A DNA stretch of 64,000 nt from Parabacteroides sp. PFB2-10 (GTDB lineage Bacteria; Bacteroidota; Bacteroidia; Bacteroidales; Tannerellaceae), in assembly GCF_029893085.1 (NCBI RefSeq), contig NZ_JARXWI010000002.1, forward strand, positions 1 through 64,000. Reading direction: 5' to 3'. Made by a program: the position numbers and the translations under genes. The notes beneath the pieces are model-generated. The model ran no database searches. It was not told the DNA's origin and saw nothing but the letters and a program-made list of their open reading frames with translations. Shown in pieces: positions 18,313 through 27,282 of this stretch (positions within the stretch are counted from its first letter, which is position 1; every line of letters starts with the position of its first letter).

Positions 18313-18454
18313 TTGAAGTAGTCAGAGTAGTTAAGTAGTTAAAGTAGTCAAAGTAGTCAAAGTAGTTAGAGTAGTCAGAATAGGTATATTTATAGTCTTA
18401 CTTGACTACTCAGTCGCAAAGCGACTGATAACTACTCTGACTACTCTAACTACT
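18313..18454. repeat. 9-nt tandem repeats with inverted partner between carAB and DUF5606
   Basis: After the carAB stop the unit AAGTAGTCA is repeated about seven times with T/C and A/G variation. The sequence then turns back: 18361-18378 is the exact reverse complement of 18437-18454, and CAGTCGC-AAA-GCGACTG makes a small hairpin in the middle. The right arm overlaps the DUF5606 stop codon. It may serve as a terminator for both convergent genes. Confidence 0.8.
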
Positions 18455-18869
18455 TACCTTCCTCCTCTTCCTTCTTAGCCGGAGAGAAGTCGGTTATACC
18501 ATTTTCAATCAGTAGATTGTACCAGTTCAATAGTTTCTTGATATCGTTGGGATATACGCGGGCGCGGTCGTGATCGGGCAATACTTCCAGCATATAGGCT
18601 CTCAGTTCGTCCGGTTTGGCCTTTGAAGGCGCAAAGCTCAGCTTCTGTCCGTTTTCCTTTTCTTTGACGAGGGTCAACACTTCGTACAGCGGTTTCTCTT
18701 CCTCTATCGTATATATGGCGATATCTCCCAAAGAGATGATCTTATCGGTTGCGTAGGCTGGTATTCTTTTTTTGTCGATTAATGATTCGATGATCAACAT
18801 GTTTTTTCCTTGTGATACAAGTTTGTATAATCCGGGTCTGCCGGAAACGGATAAAATTTCTTTCAACAT
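18450..18869 (-). CDS. DUF5606 protein
   Basis: A 139-residue protein starting MLKEILSVSGRPGLYKLVSQ, the signature start of the Bacteroidetes-specific DUF5606 family. Function is unknown. The first 60 residues look like a small beta-barrel, and the tail ends in a run of glutamates. Although it follows coaE on the same strand, it has its own good promoter 34 nt upstream. Its stop codon lies inside the tandem repeat shared with carAB. Confidence 0.85.
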   Translation of the reverse strand: MLKEILSVSGRPGLYKLVSQGKNMLIIESLIDKKRIPAYATDKIISLGDIAIYTIEEEKPLYEVLTLVKEKENGQKLSFAPSKAKPDELRAYMLEVLPDHDRARVYPNDIKKLLNWYNLLIENGITDFSPAKKEEEEGK

Positions 18870-18902
18870 AATCGGTTTCTTTTGTGTTTAACTTTGAAGC
18901 TG

Positions 18903-18932
18903 CAAATGTAGTATAACTGTTGGATATATCAA
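18903..18932 (-). promoter_or_regulatory. Promoter of the DUF5606 gene
   Basis: The minus strand has TTG at 18930-18932, 19 nt, then TACATTTG at 18903-18910, matching the -33/-7 consensus. Confidence 0.65.
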
Positions 18933-18955
18933 TAAACCGGAGGAGGAAAAACGGC

Positions 18956-19537
18956 TTATCCCCGGCGTATGGCGGCTATGACAGCTTCGGTCTGCGGGAT
19001 AATGGCCCGGATATCGTCGTTGTAAATGACGTAGTTGGCTCTTTCTTTTTTTATTTCATCGGAAAGTTGGCTTTGTATGCGGCGTTCCACCTCCTCGCGG
19101 GAGGCTGTTCCGCGCTTACTGGCTCTTTGGATGCGCAGCGCCCGCGGGGCATACACCATCAGGCTGACATCCACGATCCGGTCGAATCCCGATTCGAATA
19201 GTATGGCCGATTCGATGGCAGCCAGATCGCTCTCCTGTTGTTTTACCCATTGAAGGAAATGACGGTTGACCTCCGGGTGGATAATGTCGTTTACCTTTTC
19301 CAGCCGTTCCGGATGTCCGAATATATACGAAGCCAATAACGGGCGGTCGAGCCCTTTCGAGGTATATAGGTCGCTGCCGAAAAGGGCGGTGAGTTGTTGC
19401 CGGATGATAGGAGAAGAGTCGGTCAGTTTTTTGCTTTCTTCATCGGCTATATAGACAGGAATGCCCATCACGCCCAACAAGGAGGCAACAACTGTTTTCC
19501 CACTTCCGATACCGCCTGTGATGCCGATCGTTTTCAT
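18956..19537 (-). CDS. coaE: Dephospho-CoA kinase CoaE
   Basis: CoaE phosphorylates the 3'-hydroxyl of dephospho-CoA in the last step of coenzyme A synthesis. The 193-residue protein starts MKTIGITGGIGSGKT, placing the P-loop at residues 8-15 as usual. ADEESKKL, HPEVNRHF and SAILFESGFD follow. An upstream in-frame ATG at 19606 exists but would lie deep inside the YbbR-like gene. The ATG at 19537 overlaps that gene's stop as ATGA (19534-19537), a sign of translational coupling. Cytoplasmic. Confidence 0.94.
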   Translation of the reverse strand: MKTIGITGGIGSGKTVVASLLGVMGIPVYIADEESKKLTDSSPIIRQQLTALFGSDLYTSKGLDRPLLASYIFGHPERLEKVNDIIHPEVNRHFLQWVKQQESDLAAIESAILFESGFDRIVDVSLMVYAPRALRIQRASKRGTASREEVERRIQSQLSDEIKKERANYVIYNDDIRAIIPQTEAVIAAIRRG

Positions 19538-20547
19538 TCTGTCCGACGATCTTGTTCCAGGATAAATTCGATCTGCTCCGGAGTGATCGATGCCGAGCGT
19601 ATCCAACTCGGTTGTGTGGATAAGGTGATAGAGGTGACTCCGGTCAGGTTTTGTTCCAGCTCCGAGAAGGGGAGTAGGATTCGAAAATCATTTTCGGTCA
19701 GGTCGCGGAAACGGCTCATCGGCACACTGGATACCACTTTTGCTGTAGGCGGAAACAGGCGCACGGTGAAATCGGCCGGTAGGCCGGTGACAGTGATTGG
19801 TATTTCCAATGTCTTTTCTGTAAACTCTTCGACAGGCACTGTGATGGTGACCATCTCCTGATCAAAAGAAACACCGGTTTGTTTCTCCAGTTTTACCTGG
19901 CGGGTGGTTGTTTTGTTGACTTTGCTTATCTCCGTATAGGCCGTCTTTACTTCTGTGATGGAGTCGAGAATGGTTTCAGCGGCATAGATCTCCACTGTTC
20001 TTGGAGATATGATCACTTCGCCCGAGCGGTGGAAACCGGCAGACGGCTGAACCCTGCCATTGAAAACGACGGGCACTTTTTTCTCTTTCATGCGGCTATA
20101 ATGGATCTCGAACGATCCCGGTTCGAATCCGATCAGTGAGGTGCTGGCCAATAGTTGTTTATAAATGTCGGCTTCTATCTCTTTCCGTTCGATGGTGAGT
20201 TGACCTTTTTCGACAGCCAAATCTTTCAGATTGAGTTCTACCGGATTGAAACTTCTACCAAACGAATAGTTAAGTAATACGCTTCCCTTGTCCCTGATCC
20301 GGGCTATGACCTTTTCGGGCACCGTGTCGCTGAAGGCAATCTCGGCGGGCGCATCTTTGTAGCGGATAGGGAGTGTGATCTCTATCTCATAATCCTGCTG
20401 TAGGCTCTGCAGATACCAGAATCCGAACGATAGCAGGACAAAAGCCAGGAAGATCAAAGTCTCTTTCCATTTCTGACGATGAAAAATGACCCTGATCTTT
20501 CGCTGAACAGACTTGAATGGTTTTTTATTCTCCTCAAGCCGTGCCAT
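19534..20547 (-). CDS. YbbR-like domain protein
   Basis: The 337-residue protein has one N-terminal transmembrane helix (LIFLAFVLLSFGFWYLQSL, residues 31-49) and an external region of repeated beta-rich YbbR-like units (PIRYKDAPAE..., VPVVFNGRV, IPITVTGLPADF). In Firmicutes the relative CdaR modulates the c-di-AMP cyclase; no such partner is adjacent here. It lies between yajC (15 nt) and coaE (4-nt overlap), a conserved Bacteroidales gene order. The precise role is unknown. Confidence 0.85.
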   Translation of the reverse strand: MARLEENKKPFKSVQRKIRVIFHRQKWKETLIFLAFVLLSFGFWYLQSLQQDYEIEITLPIRYKDAPAEIAFSDTVPEKVIARIRDKGSVLLNYSFGRSFNPVELNLKDLAVEKGQLTIERKEIEADIYKQLLASTSLIGFEPGSFEIHYSRMKEKKVPVVFNGRVQPSAGFHRSGEVIISPRTVEIYAAETILDSITEVKTAYTEISKVNKTTTRQVKLEKQTGVSFDQEMVTITVPVEEFTEKTLEIPITVTGLPADFTVRLFPPTAKVVSSVPMSRFRDLTENDFRILLPFSELEQNLTGVTSITLSTQPSWIRSASITPEQIEFILEQDRRTE

Positions 20548-20562
20548 ATAAACTGTTTTTAA

Positions 20563-20880
20563 TTATTTCTGTTTTGCGTCTTCCGTAGAGGCAAATACGG
20601 AGGTTTTGTCGATACGGATACGAACTCCTTCAGCTATTTCGATCAGCATATACACATCGCCAATCTCTTTGATCTTACCGTAGATACCTCCGGCGGTCAC
20701 AACTTTATCGCCTACAGCCAATGCTTCGCGTGCTTTTTGTACGTCTTTTTGTCTTTTCTGTTGCGGACGAATCATCAGAAAATAGAAGATGGCGATGATC
20801 GCAACCATCATCAACAAACCTGACCATGGGTTTGCTCCTCCGGTGGCAGGCGCCTGTAATAAAATGCTCAGTAAATTCAT
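20563..20880 (-). CDS. yajC: Preprotein translocase accessory subunit YajC
   Basis: A 105-residue membrane protein with one hydrophobic helix (GLLMMVAIIAIFYFLMIRPQ) ending in the diagnostic FYFLMIRPQQKRQK motif, then a soluble domain with GDKVVTAGGIYGKI. YajC associates with SecDF at the Sec translocon. A -7 box TACATTTG lies 40 nt upstream, so it can be transcribed separately from nusB. Confidence 0.95.
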   Translation of the reverse strand: MNLLSILLQAPATGGANPWSGLLMMVAIIAIFYFLMIRPQQKRQKDVQKAREALAVGDKVVTAGGIYGKIKEIGDVYMLIEIAEGVRIRIDKTSVFASTEDAKQK

Positions 20881-20919
20881 ATTCGTTTGATTTTTATGTT
20901 AATTCCATGCGGATATTTA

Positions 20920-20927
20920 CAAATGTA
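20920..20927 (-). promoter_or_regulatory. -7 box upstream of yajC
   Basis: The minus strand reads TACATTTG; a TTTG lies 22 nt further upstream, slightly more than the usual spacing. Confidence 0.5.
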
Positions 20928-20937
20928 CGTATTATTC

Positions 20938-21864
20938 TTAATCTTTGAACAAAACCTTTTCTTTTTTTAACTCGCCGATAATAGAATCAAGCACTCCGTT
21001 GATAAAGGTGCCACTTTTGGGGGTGCTGTAATATTTAGCTGCATCGATGTATTCATTGAGGGTGACACTGACCGGAATAGTTGGGAAATGCATGATTTCC
21101 GCCATAGCCACCTGCATAATGATGAGATCCATTTGCGCGATGCGTTCTGTCTCCCAGTTTTTCAGGTGCTTTTCGATGCGCTCACGGTATTCTTTCCCGT
21201 GAAGAAGCGACTGACGGAAAAGGCGCACGGCAAAATCACGATCTTCCATATCCTTAAACATCGGGAGAAGAGCTTGGTTTTCGCCGGCTTGTTCTTCAAA
21301 CCGCTTGATCGTTTTCAAGGTGAAGGTGGCGACAATATCGATGTCGTCGTTCCAGTAGATGCTCTTCTCTTCCAGGTATTCTTCCACCATTTCATTACCG
21401 CAGATATGGCGTTTGAAGAAGGCGCGCCAAAACTCCTGGTCGGCCTCATACGAATCGTTTTCATCGTTGAGATAGGTAGCGTAGAGATCAGATGCCAGCA
21501 GGATATCTAACAGGTTTTTGATGAAATCAGCATCGTTGCTCCAAGACAATTTATGCTCTTCGACGTAGGCCAACAACTCTTTGTTTCTGGCCAGCTGAGC
21601 CGCGAATCGGTTGTCGGCGAGCTTCATGTTGGGATGCAGATCCGCTTCCGTCGGACGCAATTTGTGCTTGCGGTTGTCGAGAATACGTTGGTGCAGATAG
21701 GTGATTTCAGTGATGAGGAGTAGAAAACAATGGTATAAGTCATACGACTTTTGGAGGCTGAAGAGCAACTCTTTTTCAGCCACTTTGAGGTCTCCGTTTC
21801 CGTTTTGGCAAAAGGAATAGACTATTTGCAAAACTTTGATGCGGATAAGAATTCTGTTAATCAT
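20938..21864 (-). CDS. nusB: Transcription antitermination factor NusB, long form
   Basis: NusB binds boxA RNA with NusE to promote antitermination in rRNA operons. The typical protein is about 140 residues; this one is 308, the extended form found in Bacteroidetes. It starts MINRILIRIKVLQIVYSF, a NusB-like first helix. The canonical NusB core appears at the C-terminus: WETERIAQMDLIIMQVAMAEI, PVSVTLNEYIDAAKYYSTPK and FINGVLDSI. The middle is mostly charged and helical. First gene of nusB-yajC-YbbR-coaE. Confidence 0.92.
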   Translation of the reverse strand: MINRILIRIKVLQIVYSFCQNGNGDLKVAEKELLFSLQKSYDLYHCFLLLITEITYLHQRILDNRKHKLRPTEADLHPNMKLADNRFAAQLARNKELLAYVEEHKLSWSNDADFIKNLLDILLASDLYATYLNDENDSYEADQEFWRAFFKRHICGNEMVEEYLEEKSIYWNDDIDIVATFTLKTIKRFEEQAGENQALLPMFKDMEDRDFAVRLFRQSLLHGKEYRERIEKHLKNWETERIAQMDLIIMQVAMAEIMHFPTIPVSVTLNEYIDAAKYYSTPKSGTFINGVLDSIIGELKKEKVLFKD

Positions 21865-21898
21865 CGTTTGAAGGAACTTCTTTTGTTGTTATCGCCGA

Positions 21899-21906
21899 CA
21901 AAGGTA
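21899..21906 (-). promoter_or_regulatory. -7 box upstream of nusB
   Basis: The minus strand reads TACCTTTG, 34 nt before the nusB ATG; no clear -33 element. Confidence 0.45.
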
Positions 21907-21970
21907 ATGAATTCCCCGATATTATTCGATATGCAGGTAAAAAATAGCTCTTCTTGCCAGACCCCCAAAC

Positions 21971-22102
21971 TTACGATTTGTAATTTCCGCAGGACTTTTT
22001 CGCCAAAAAGGCGGGAGTATTTTGACAAACTCCCGGGAGAAACACTTTTTAACGTATGGATTTGTAAGCAAAACGGCCTTTTTGCTTACAATCGCTATTT
22101 TG
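21971..22102 (+). repeat. Structured interspersed repeat, copy 2
   Basis: Shares TTACGATTTGTAATTT, the palindrome CTCCCGGGAG, AACACTTTTTAACGTATGGA, and the hairpin GTAAGCAAAACGG.../TTTTTGCTTAC with the other copies. It also has its own hairpin CGCC-AAAAA-GGCG. The flanking AAATGTTAAA-type ends are not evident, so this copy may be shorter. It lies between divergent nusB and speA. Confidence 0.85.
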
Positions 22103-22222
22103 CGATAATGGTCAATTCGGATTTCGGCGGAAAAGCATCTCCTTGACACTTATCAATAATATAAATGCCTTTGGATAGATCATTTTTAAGTGTGGAAGTG
22201 CTATTCTCGTTGTTTTATTGCT

Positions 22223-22230
22223 TAATTTTG
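22223..22230 (+). promoter_or_regulatory. -7 box upstream of speA
   Basis: TAATTTTG matches TAnnTTTG, 46 nt ahead of the speA ATG. No good -33 box at the usual distance. Confidence 0.45.
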
Positions 22231-22276
22231 TCCTTTTATTTTTTAGTATAAACCATTTTAGTGCAAGGAACAGAAA

Positions 22277-24169
22277 ATGAGAAAGTGGCGCATTGAGGAT
22301 TCGGAAGAATTGTATAACATCCCCGGATGGGGTATTAACTATTTTTCTGTCAATGAAAAAGGAAATGTAGTGGTTACTCCCAAGAAGGAATATGCCGGCG
22401 TTGATTTGAAAGAGCTGATCGACGAACTGCAGATCAAAGACATTTCCACCCCTACGCTGATCCGTTTTCCGGATATTCTGGACAACCGGATCGAACAGAT
22501 TTCCAAATGTTTCAAGATCGCTGCGGAAGAGTATAAATACGAAGCGGAGAACTTTATCATCTATCCCATCAAGGTGAACCAAATGCGACCTGTGGTGGAA
22601 GAGATCATCAGCCACGGAAAGAAATTCAATATCGGACTGGAGGCAGGATCGAAGCCTGAATTGCATGCGGTGATTGCCATGTATCCCGATTCGGAGTCAT
22701 TGATTATCTGCAACGGCTACAAAGATGAAAGCTATATAGAGTTGGCTTTGTTGGCTCAGAAGATGGGAAAACGCATTTTCCTTGTGGTAGAGAAGTTGAA
22801 TGAACTGAAGCTGATCACCAAGATAGCCAAGCAACTGAATATCCGTCCGAACATCGGTATACGCATCAAGCTGTCGAGCTCCGGCAGTGGCAAATGGGAA
22901 GATTCGGGAGGCGACGGTAGCAAGTTTGGCCTCAACTCGAGTGAATTGCTCGAAGCACTCGAATTTATCGAAAAGAATAAGATGGAAGACTGCCTGCGCC
23001 TGATCCATTTCCATATCGGCAGCCAGGTGACCAAGATACGCCGCATCAAAAACGCGCTGCGCGAAGCATCGCAGTTCTATGTGCAACTGCGTACGATGGG
23101 CTTCAATATCGAATTTGTCGATATAGGAGGTGGTCTGGGTGTCGACTACGACGGCTCGCATTCATCCAATAGCGAAAGCAGCATCAACTATACCATTCAG
23201 GAGTATGTGAACGACTCGATCGCGACCATGGTAGATGCCAGCGACAAGAATAATATCCCTCATCCGAATATCATTACCGAATCAGGCCGTTCGCTTACGG
23301 CTCATCACTCCGTATTGATTTTCGAGGTATTGGAAACAACCACCCTGCCCGAATGGAACCCGGAGGATATGGTGTCGGAAGAGGATCACGAACTGGTGCA
23401 TGAACTCTATCAGATCATGCAAAACCTGAACCAGCAGCGTATCCTGGAATCCTGGCACGATGCGCAACAGATACGTGAAGAGGGCCTCGACCGTTTTGGC
23501 TTGGGTATGCTCGATCTGCGCACACGAGGACAGATCGAACGCCTCTACTGGACGATAGCCCGCGAGGTATATGCCCTGACCAGCCAGATGCGCCATGCTC
23601 CGGAGGAACTGAAGCAGTTGGCGAAGATATTGCCTGATAAGTATTTCTGTAACTTCTCGCTCTTCCAGTCGCTGCCCGACTCCTGGGCCATCGACCAGGT
23701 GTTCCCGATCATGCCGATACATCGCCTCGACGAACGTCCGTCGCGCACAGCGACCTTGCAGGATGTGACCTGCGACTCGGATGGGAAGATCGTCAACTTC
23801 ATATCTACCAAGAACTATTCCTATTACCTGCCGGTGCATCCTTTCAAGACAAAGGAATCCTATTATATCGGAGTCTTTTTGGTGGGCGCCTATCAGGAGA
23901 TACTGGGTGACCTGCACAACCTGTTCGGCGATACGAATGCGGTGCATGTCAGCGTAGACGAAAAGGGTTACACTATCGATCAGATTATCGACGGGGAAAC
24001 GGTAGCCGAAGTGTTAGACTACGTACAATACAACCCCAAGAAAATGGTACGCACACTCGAAACCTGGGTGACCTCTTCGGTGAAATCCGGAAAGATCACG
24101 GTAGAAGAGGGAAAAGAATTCCTGTCTAACTACCGCTCCGGCTTGTATGGGTATTGTTATTTGGAGTAA
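22277..24169 (+). CDS. speA: Biosynthetic arginine decarboxylase
   Basis: The enzyme converts arginine to agmatine with pyridoxal phosphate, feeding polyamine synthesis. The 630-residue protein matches the usual length of SpeA. Lys99 in YPIKVNQ is the expected PLP lysine. FVDIGGGLGVDYDGS, ITESGRSLTAHHSV and a C-terminal DCDG-like motif (DVTCDSDGKI) fit the fold-III decarboxylase family. The ATG is preceded by AAGGAACAG. It stands alone on the plus strand and ends 6 nt before the 62-bp inverted repeat that separates it from glnA. Confidence 0.94.
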   Translation: MRKWRIEDSEELYNIPGWGINYFSVNEKGNVVVTPKKEYAGVDLKELIDELQIKDISTPTLIRFPDILDNRIEQISKCFKIAAEEYKYEAENFIIYPIKVNQMRPVVEEIISHGKKFNIGLEAGSKPELHAVIAMYPDSESLIICNGYKDESYIELALLAQKMGKRIFLVVEKLNELKLITKIAKQLNIRPNIGIRIKLSSSGSGKWEDSGGDGSKFGLNSSELLEALEFIEKNKMEDCLRLIHFHIGSQVTKIRRIKNALREASQFYVQLRTMGFNIEFVDIGGGLGVDYDGSHSSNSESSINYTIQEYVNDSIATMVDASDKNNIPHPNIITESGRSLTAHHSVLIFEVLETTTLPEWNPEDMVSEEDHELVHELYQIMQNLNQQRILESWHDAQQIREEGLDRFGLGMLDLRTRGQIERLYWTIAREVYALTSQMRHAPEELKQLAKILPDKYFCNFSLFQSLPDSWAIDQVFPIMPIHRLDERPSRTATLQDVTCDSDGKIVNFISTKNYSYYLPVHPFKTKESYYIGVFLVGAYQEILGDLHNLFGDTNAVHVSVDEKGYTIDQIIDGETVAEVLDYVQYNPKKMVRTLETWVTSSVKSGKITVEEGKEFLSNYRSGLYGYCYLE

Positions 24170-24175
24170 GGAAGC

Positions 24176-24361
24176 CCCTCCAATTGCTTTATGCTAACGC
24201 TAAGCGACCTTCGGTTCTCCCCCAAGGGGAGGCTTAAAGACAAAAGAAACCCCGACTATCTGTTTATGATAGCGGGGTTCCTTTTTTTAGTATCCTATCT
24301 TAAGCCTCCCCTTGGGGGAGAACCGAAGGTCGCTTAGCGTTAGCATAAAGCAATTGGAGGG
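24176..24361. repeat. 62-bp perfect inverted repeat flanking a terminator
   Basis: Left arm 24176-24237 and right arm 24300-24361 are exact reverse complements over 62 nt, starting CCCTCCAATTGC and ending GGGGAGGCTTAA. Each arm carries its own small palindrome CTCCCCCAAGGGGAG. The 62-nt spacer holds a terminator. It fills the gap between the convergent speA and glnA. Confidence 0.95.
24248..24288 (+). terminator. Terminator between speA and glnA
   Basis: AACCCCGACTATC and GATAGCGGGGTT form a stem around TGTTTAT, followed by CCTTTTTTT. On the minus strand the 3' side is TTTCTTTTGTC, so it may work both ways. Confidence 0.85.
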
Positions 24362-24377
24362 ACCGCAGCTTTGGAGG

Positions 24378-25877
24378 TTACCCACAATAGAAATACCGTT
24401 CCACCAATTCTGCCATGCCTTGCGGATTATTTTCCAATTCCTGACGCAGGGAGGCATCGTTGAAGGATTGTAGATATTGAATGATGCCATCGATTGCTTT
24501 GGAGCTGAATACATTGTGTTTCTCAAACGCCGCGCGTTGCTCTTGCAGGCAGGCGGCGGAGGCGGCACAACTATCGGGCAGTTGGCGGAGTCTGTTCAGT
24601 TTCTCTTTGTGTTCTTCTTTATGGATATTCACATTGACATAGGTCTCTTCGGCAACCTTCAACGCCTCTTCCATTTCAAAGCCATGACGACAGGCAACGG
24701 CCAGTCCGGCCATCAATTGATAGATATTGGCAGATCCATCCGGTGAACGCATCTCGACGGTTTGTTTTTGGGTGGTGTCGTACGCATTCTTTGGCTCCAG
24801 CGGGTTGGCGATCACGCTCATATCGCTCTTTCCGGTCCATCCTAAGGGAACACGTACCAATACCGAGCGATTGCGATCGCCCCAGCAGATATTGGTCGGT
24901 GCTTCCTGATGAGGTACCAAGCGGAAGTAAGAGGTTGGGTTGATATTGCCAAAAGCCGTGATAGAAGGTGCCAGTTCCATCATACCGGCAATAGCTTTGC
25001 GGGCAGTCTCTGAGAGTTGTCCGTCGGCAAGCATCTGGTTCTTTCCCTCTTTCATAATGCGCATGTGTACATGCAATCCCGATCCCGCCTTTCCGACGGT
25101 GATCTTGGGGGCAAAGGTTATATCGTATCCATATTGACTGGCCAGGTTGCGGATGATCCATTTAGCTACCAACAACTGGTCGGCAGCATCTTCGGCACGG
25201 GTCGGCAGGAATTCTATCTCATTCTGTTCGTAAATCTTCCCGTCCCGGGTGAAGTTGCCCACCTCCGAATGACCGTATTTGATCATGCCACCTGCCATCG
25301 CGATATAATGCATACATTTTACCCGGAAGTCATTGAACTTGGCAAAGGGCGCTGATTCGTGATAGCCGCGTTGGTCGGTTGCCGGAAACAGCCCGGTCTC
25401 CGGTGCGATCACATAATATTCCAATTCGCCCATGGCTTCAAATTCCATACCGGTAACGTTACGGAAGGCCTCGCAGGCTTTGTGAAGCGTATATTCCGGA
25501 GCGCTTTCCAATGGCTCTCCGTCTTTATTGAAGAAAGAACAAAGCATGGTCAGGGTCGGTATCTCGGCGAAGGGATCGACAAAGGCGGTGCGAAAACGGG
25601 GCACCACATAGAGGTCGCTGCTGCCCGCTTCGATAAAAGGGAAAAGGCTGGAGCCGTCGACACGTTCCCCACAGGTCAGGATGGTATCTAAGTAAGTAGC
25701 ATCATTAATAACGAAGTTAAGTGTTTTCAATCGTCCGTCCGCGGCGGGATACATAAAATCCACCATGCGGATCTGCTTCTCGCGGATAAAACGGATGATA
25801 TCCTCTTTTGTAAAATCTGTTGTAGGTTTCTGCAGGTAATCAACCAGCATGTTCGCATTCATTTCCAGGTTTGTCAT
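24378..25877 (-). CDS. glnA: Glutamine synthetase
   Basis: The enzyme makes glutamine from glutamate, ammonia and ATP. The 499-residue protein has the beta-grasp N-terminal region (MVDFMYPAADGRLKTLNFV) and the catalytic domain: GELEYYVIAPETG, VGKAGSGLHVHM with the glutamate-binding loop, FGNINPTSYFRLVPHQEAP, and NRSVLVRVPL. It belongs to the type I-like group rather than the much larger GSIII also found in Bacteroidales. It lies 11 nt downstream of the MATE gene, so it can be transcribed with it; no separate promoter is obvious. The stop is 17 nt from the inverted repeat. Confidence 0.9.
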   Translation of the reverse strand: MTNLEMNANMLVDYLQKPTTDFTKEDIIRFIREKQIRMVDFMYPAADGRLKTLNFVINDATYLDTILTCGERVDGSSLFPFIEAGSSDLYVVPRFRTAFVDPFAEIPTLTMLCSFFNKDGEPLESAPEYTLHKACEAFRNVTGMEFEAMGELEYYVIAPETGLFPATDQRGYHESAPFAKFNDFRVKCMHYIAMAGGMIKYGHSEVGNFTRDGKIYEQNEIEFLPTRAEDAADQLLVAKWIIRNLASQYGYDITFAPKITVGKAGSGLHVHMRIMKEGKNQMLADGQLSETARKAIAGMMELAPSITAFGNINPTSYFRLVPHQEAPTNICWGDRNRSVLVRVPLGWTGKSDMSVIANPLEPKNAYDTTQKQTVEMRSPDGSANIYQLMAGLAVACRHGFEMEEALKVAEETYVNVNIHKEEHKEKLNRLRQLPDSCAASAACLQEQRAAFEKHNVFSSKAIDGIIQYLQSFNDASLRQELENNPQGMAELVERYFYCG

Positions 25878-25888
25878 AGATATTATAA

Positions 25889-27220
25889 TTATTTGAATTT
25901 AAGGAAGCGTAAATATAGCATAATTCCGGCACTGGTCAATCCGAACGGGAAGGCCATCCAGATACCGAATGCGCCCCATCCCAGGGTGAAAGCAAAGAAA
26001 TAGCCTAACGGCAGGGAGATAACGAAATAGGCGATAAAGGCGATCAGCATCATGGGTTTTACGTCACCAATGCCGCGCAGGGCGTTGGCGTAGGTGATCT
26101 GCAAGCCGTCGCCAAACTGGTAAATAATAAACGGAAGAACCAGGCTGGCCACCATGGCGGCTACCGGTTCACTGTCGGTAAACCACCCACCGATCTGATG
26201 GCGCAACAGATAGAGCGGAATGGATACCACCACGGCCATCAACATAATAATATGAAATCCGGCGGATGCCGATCGTCGTGCATTCACGGTGTCGCCTTTA
26301 CCGCGGTAGTTGCTCACCAACACTGCCACAGCGGCTCCCATACCATAATACATCATAAAGCCGACCTGAGAGACCGATAGCATAATCTGGTGGCTGGCCA
26401 ATGCTACTGTTCCAAGCCATCCGATCATAATCGCGCTCAGGCTAAAAGAGGCTGTCTCCATCCCCATTTGCAGGCCTACCGGCCATCCCATATTGTTTAA
26501 TAAGCGGAAGTCGCGCTTGTTGAAAGGACCCTTTCGGAAGCCTTCCACATAGATCCGGTAACGTTTGGCTTTCAGGAAGATCACGACAAAGACGATAAGC
26601 ATGACGATGCGTGAGAACAATGTACTGATACCGGCTCCGACCAATCCCATCTCCGGGAATCCGCATTCCCCATAAATCAACACATAATTGCCTACGATAT
26701 TCAACAGGTTGCCCCCCAATAGGATCCACATAGCGGTCTTCGGATCGGTGATCCCATCGGCAAATTGCTTGAACGCGTTGAATAACAGGATAAACAACAG
26801 CGACACAAGCAAGATCAGGTAGTAGGGTTTGATCAGCGGAATCAATTCAGCAGGCTGCCCCAAGCGTTCTATATTGAAATAGAGGGCGCCCATAATGACT
26901 GTCAGTAACAAGGCCACCAGCGCATTTGCTAACAAGCTGTTCTTCAATGTCCGCCCAATAGCCTCCGGTTCTTTGTTGCCAAACAGGGTGCCCACCACAG
27001 GCGTCAGCCCGTACGAGAAGCCTGTGCTGAAGATAATAGCCAGGTTGAACATGCTGTTTACGAAAGAGGCAGCACCCAGTTCGTCGGTACTATGCTGCCC
27101 GATCATCAATGTGTCGGCAAAGGAAAGGATGATTTGTCCTACCTGCCCGATCACAATGGGAACCCCCAGATAGATGAGGGATTTATAATGGCTCTTATAG
27201 CGTTGGAAATGGCGATTCAT
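25889..27220 (-). CDS. MATE family efflux transporter
   Basis: A 443-residue integral membrane protein with about 12 transmembrane helices in two related halves, typical of NorM/DinF-like multidrug and toxin extrusion pumps driven by H+ or Na+. Motifs: PIVIGQVGQIILSFADTLMI in helix 1 and GWPVGLQMGMETASFS at the start of the second half. The start at 27220 (MNRHFQRYK) is preferred over 27241 because a perfect -7 box TATTTTTG covers 27239-27246. Its substrate cannot be inferred. The glnA gene follows after 11 nt. Confidence 0.9.
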   Translation of the reverse strand: MNRHFQRYKSHYKSLIYLGVPIVIGQVGQIILSFADTLMIGQHSTDELGAASFVNSMFNLAIIFSTGFSYGLTPVVGTLFGNKEPEAIGRTLKNSLLANALVALLLTVIMGALYFNIERLGQPAELIPLIKPYYLILLVSLLFILLFNAFKQFADGITDPKTAMWILLGGNLLNIVGNYVLIYGECGFPEMGLVGAGISTLFSRIVMLIVFVVIFLKAKRYRIYVEGFRKGPFNKRDFRLLNNMGWPVGLQMGMETASFSLSAIMIGWLGTVALASHQIMLSVSQVGFMMYYGMGAAVAVLVSNYRGKGDTVNARRSASAGFHIIMLMAVVVSIPLYLLRHQIGGWFTDSEPVAAMVASLVLPFIIYQFGDGLQITYANALRGIGDVKPMMLIAFIAYFVISLPLGYFFAFTLGWGAFGIWMAFPFGLTSAGIMLYLRFLKFK

Positions 27221-27238
27221 GCATACTTTTTTAGCTTG

Positions 27239-27246
27239 CAAAAATA
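27239..27246 (-). promoter_or_regulatory. -7 box of the MATE gene
   Basis: The minus strand reads TATTTTTG, matching TAnnTTTG; transcription would start near 27232, which decides the MATE start at 27220. Confidence 0.5.
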
Positions 27247-27282
27247 CGCATAATCTTTTAGGTGGTAAACCTGTTTTTCCTC

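Noticed and set aside
21751-22146. Open frame of 131 residues across the nusB start and copy 2 of the repeat
   Set aside because: It reads through antisense nusB and the structured repeat; no family resemblance.
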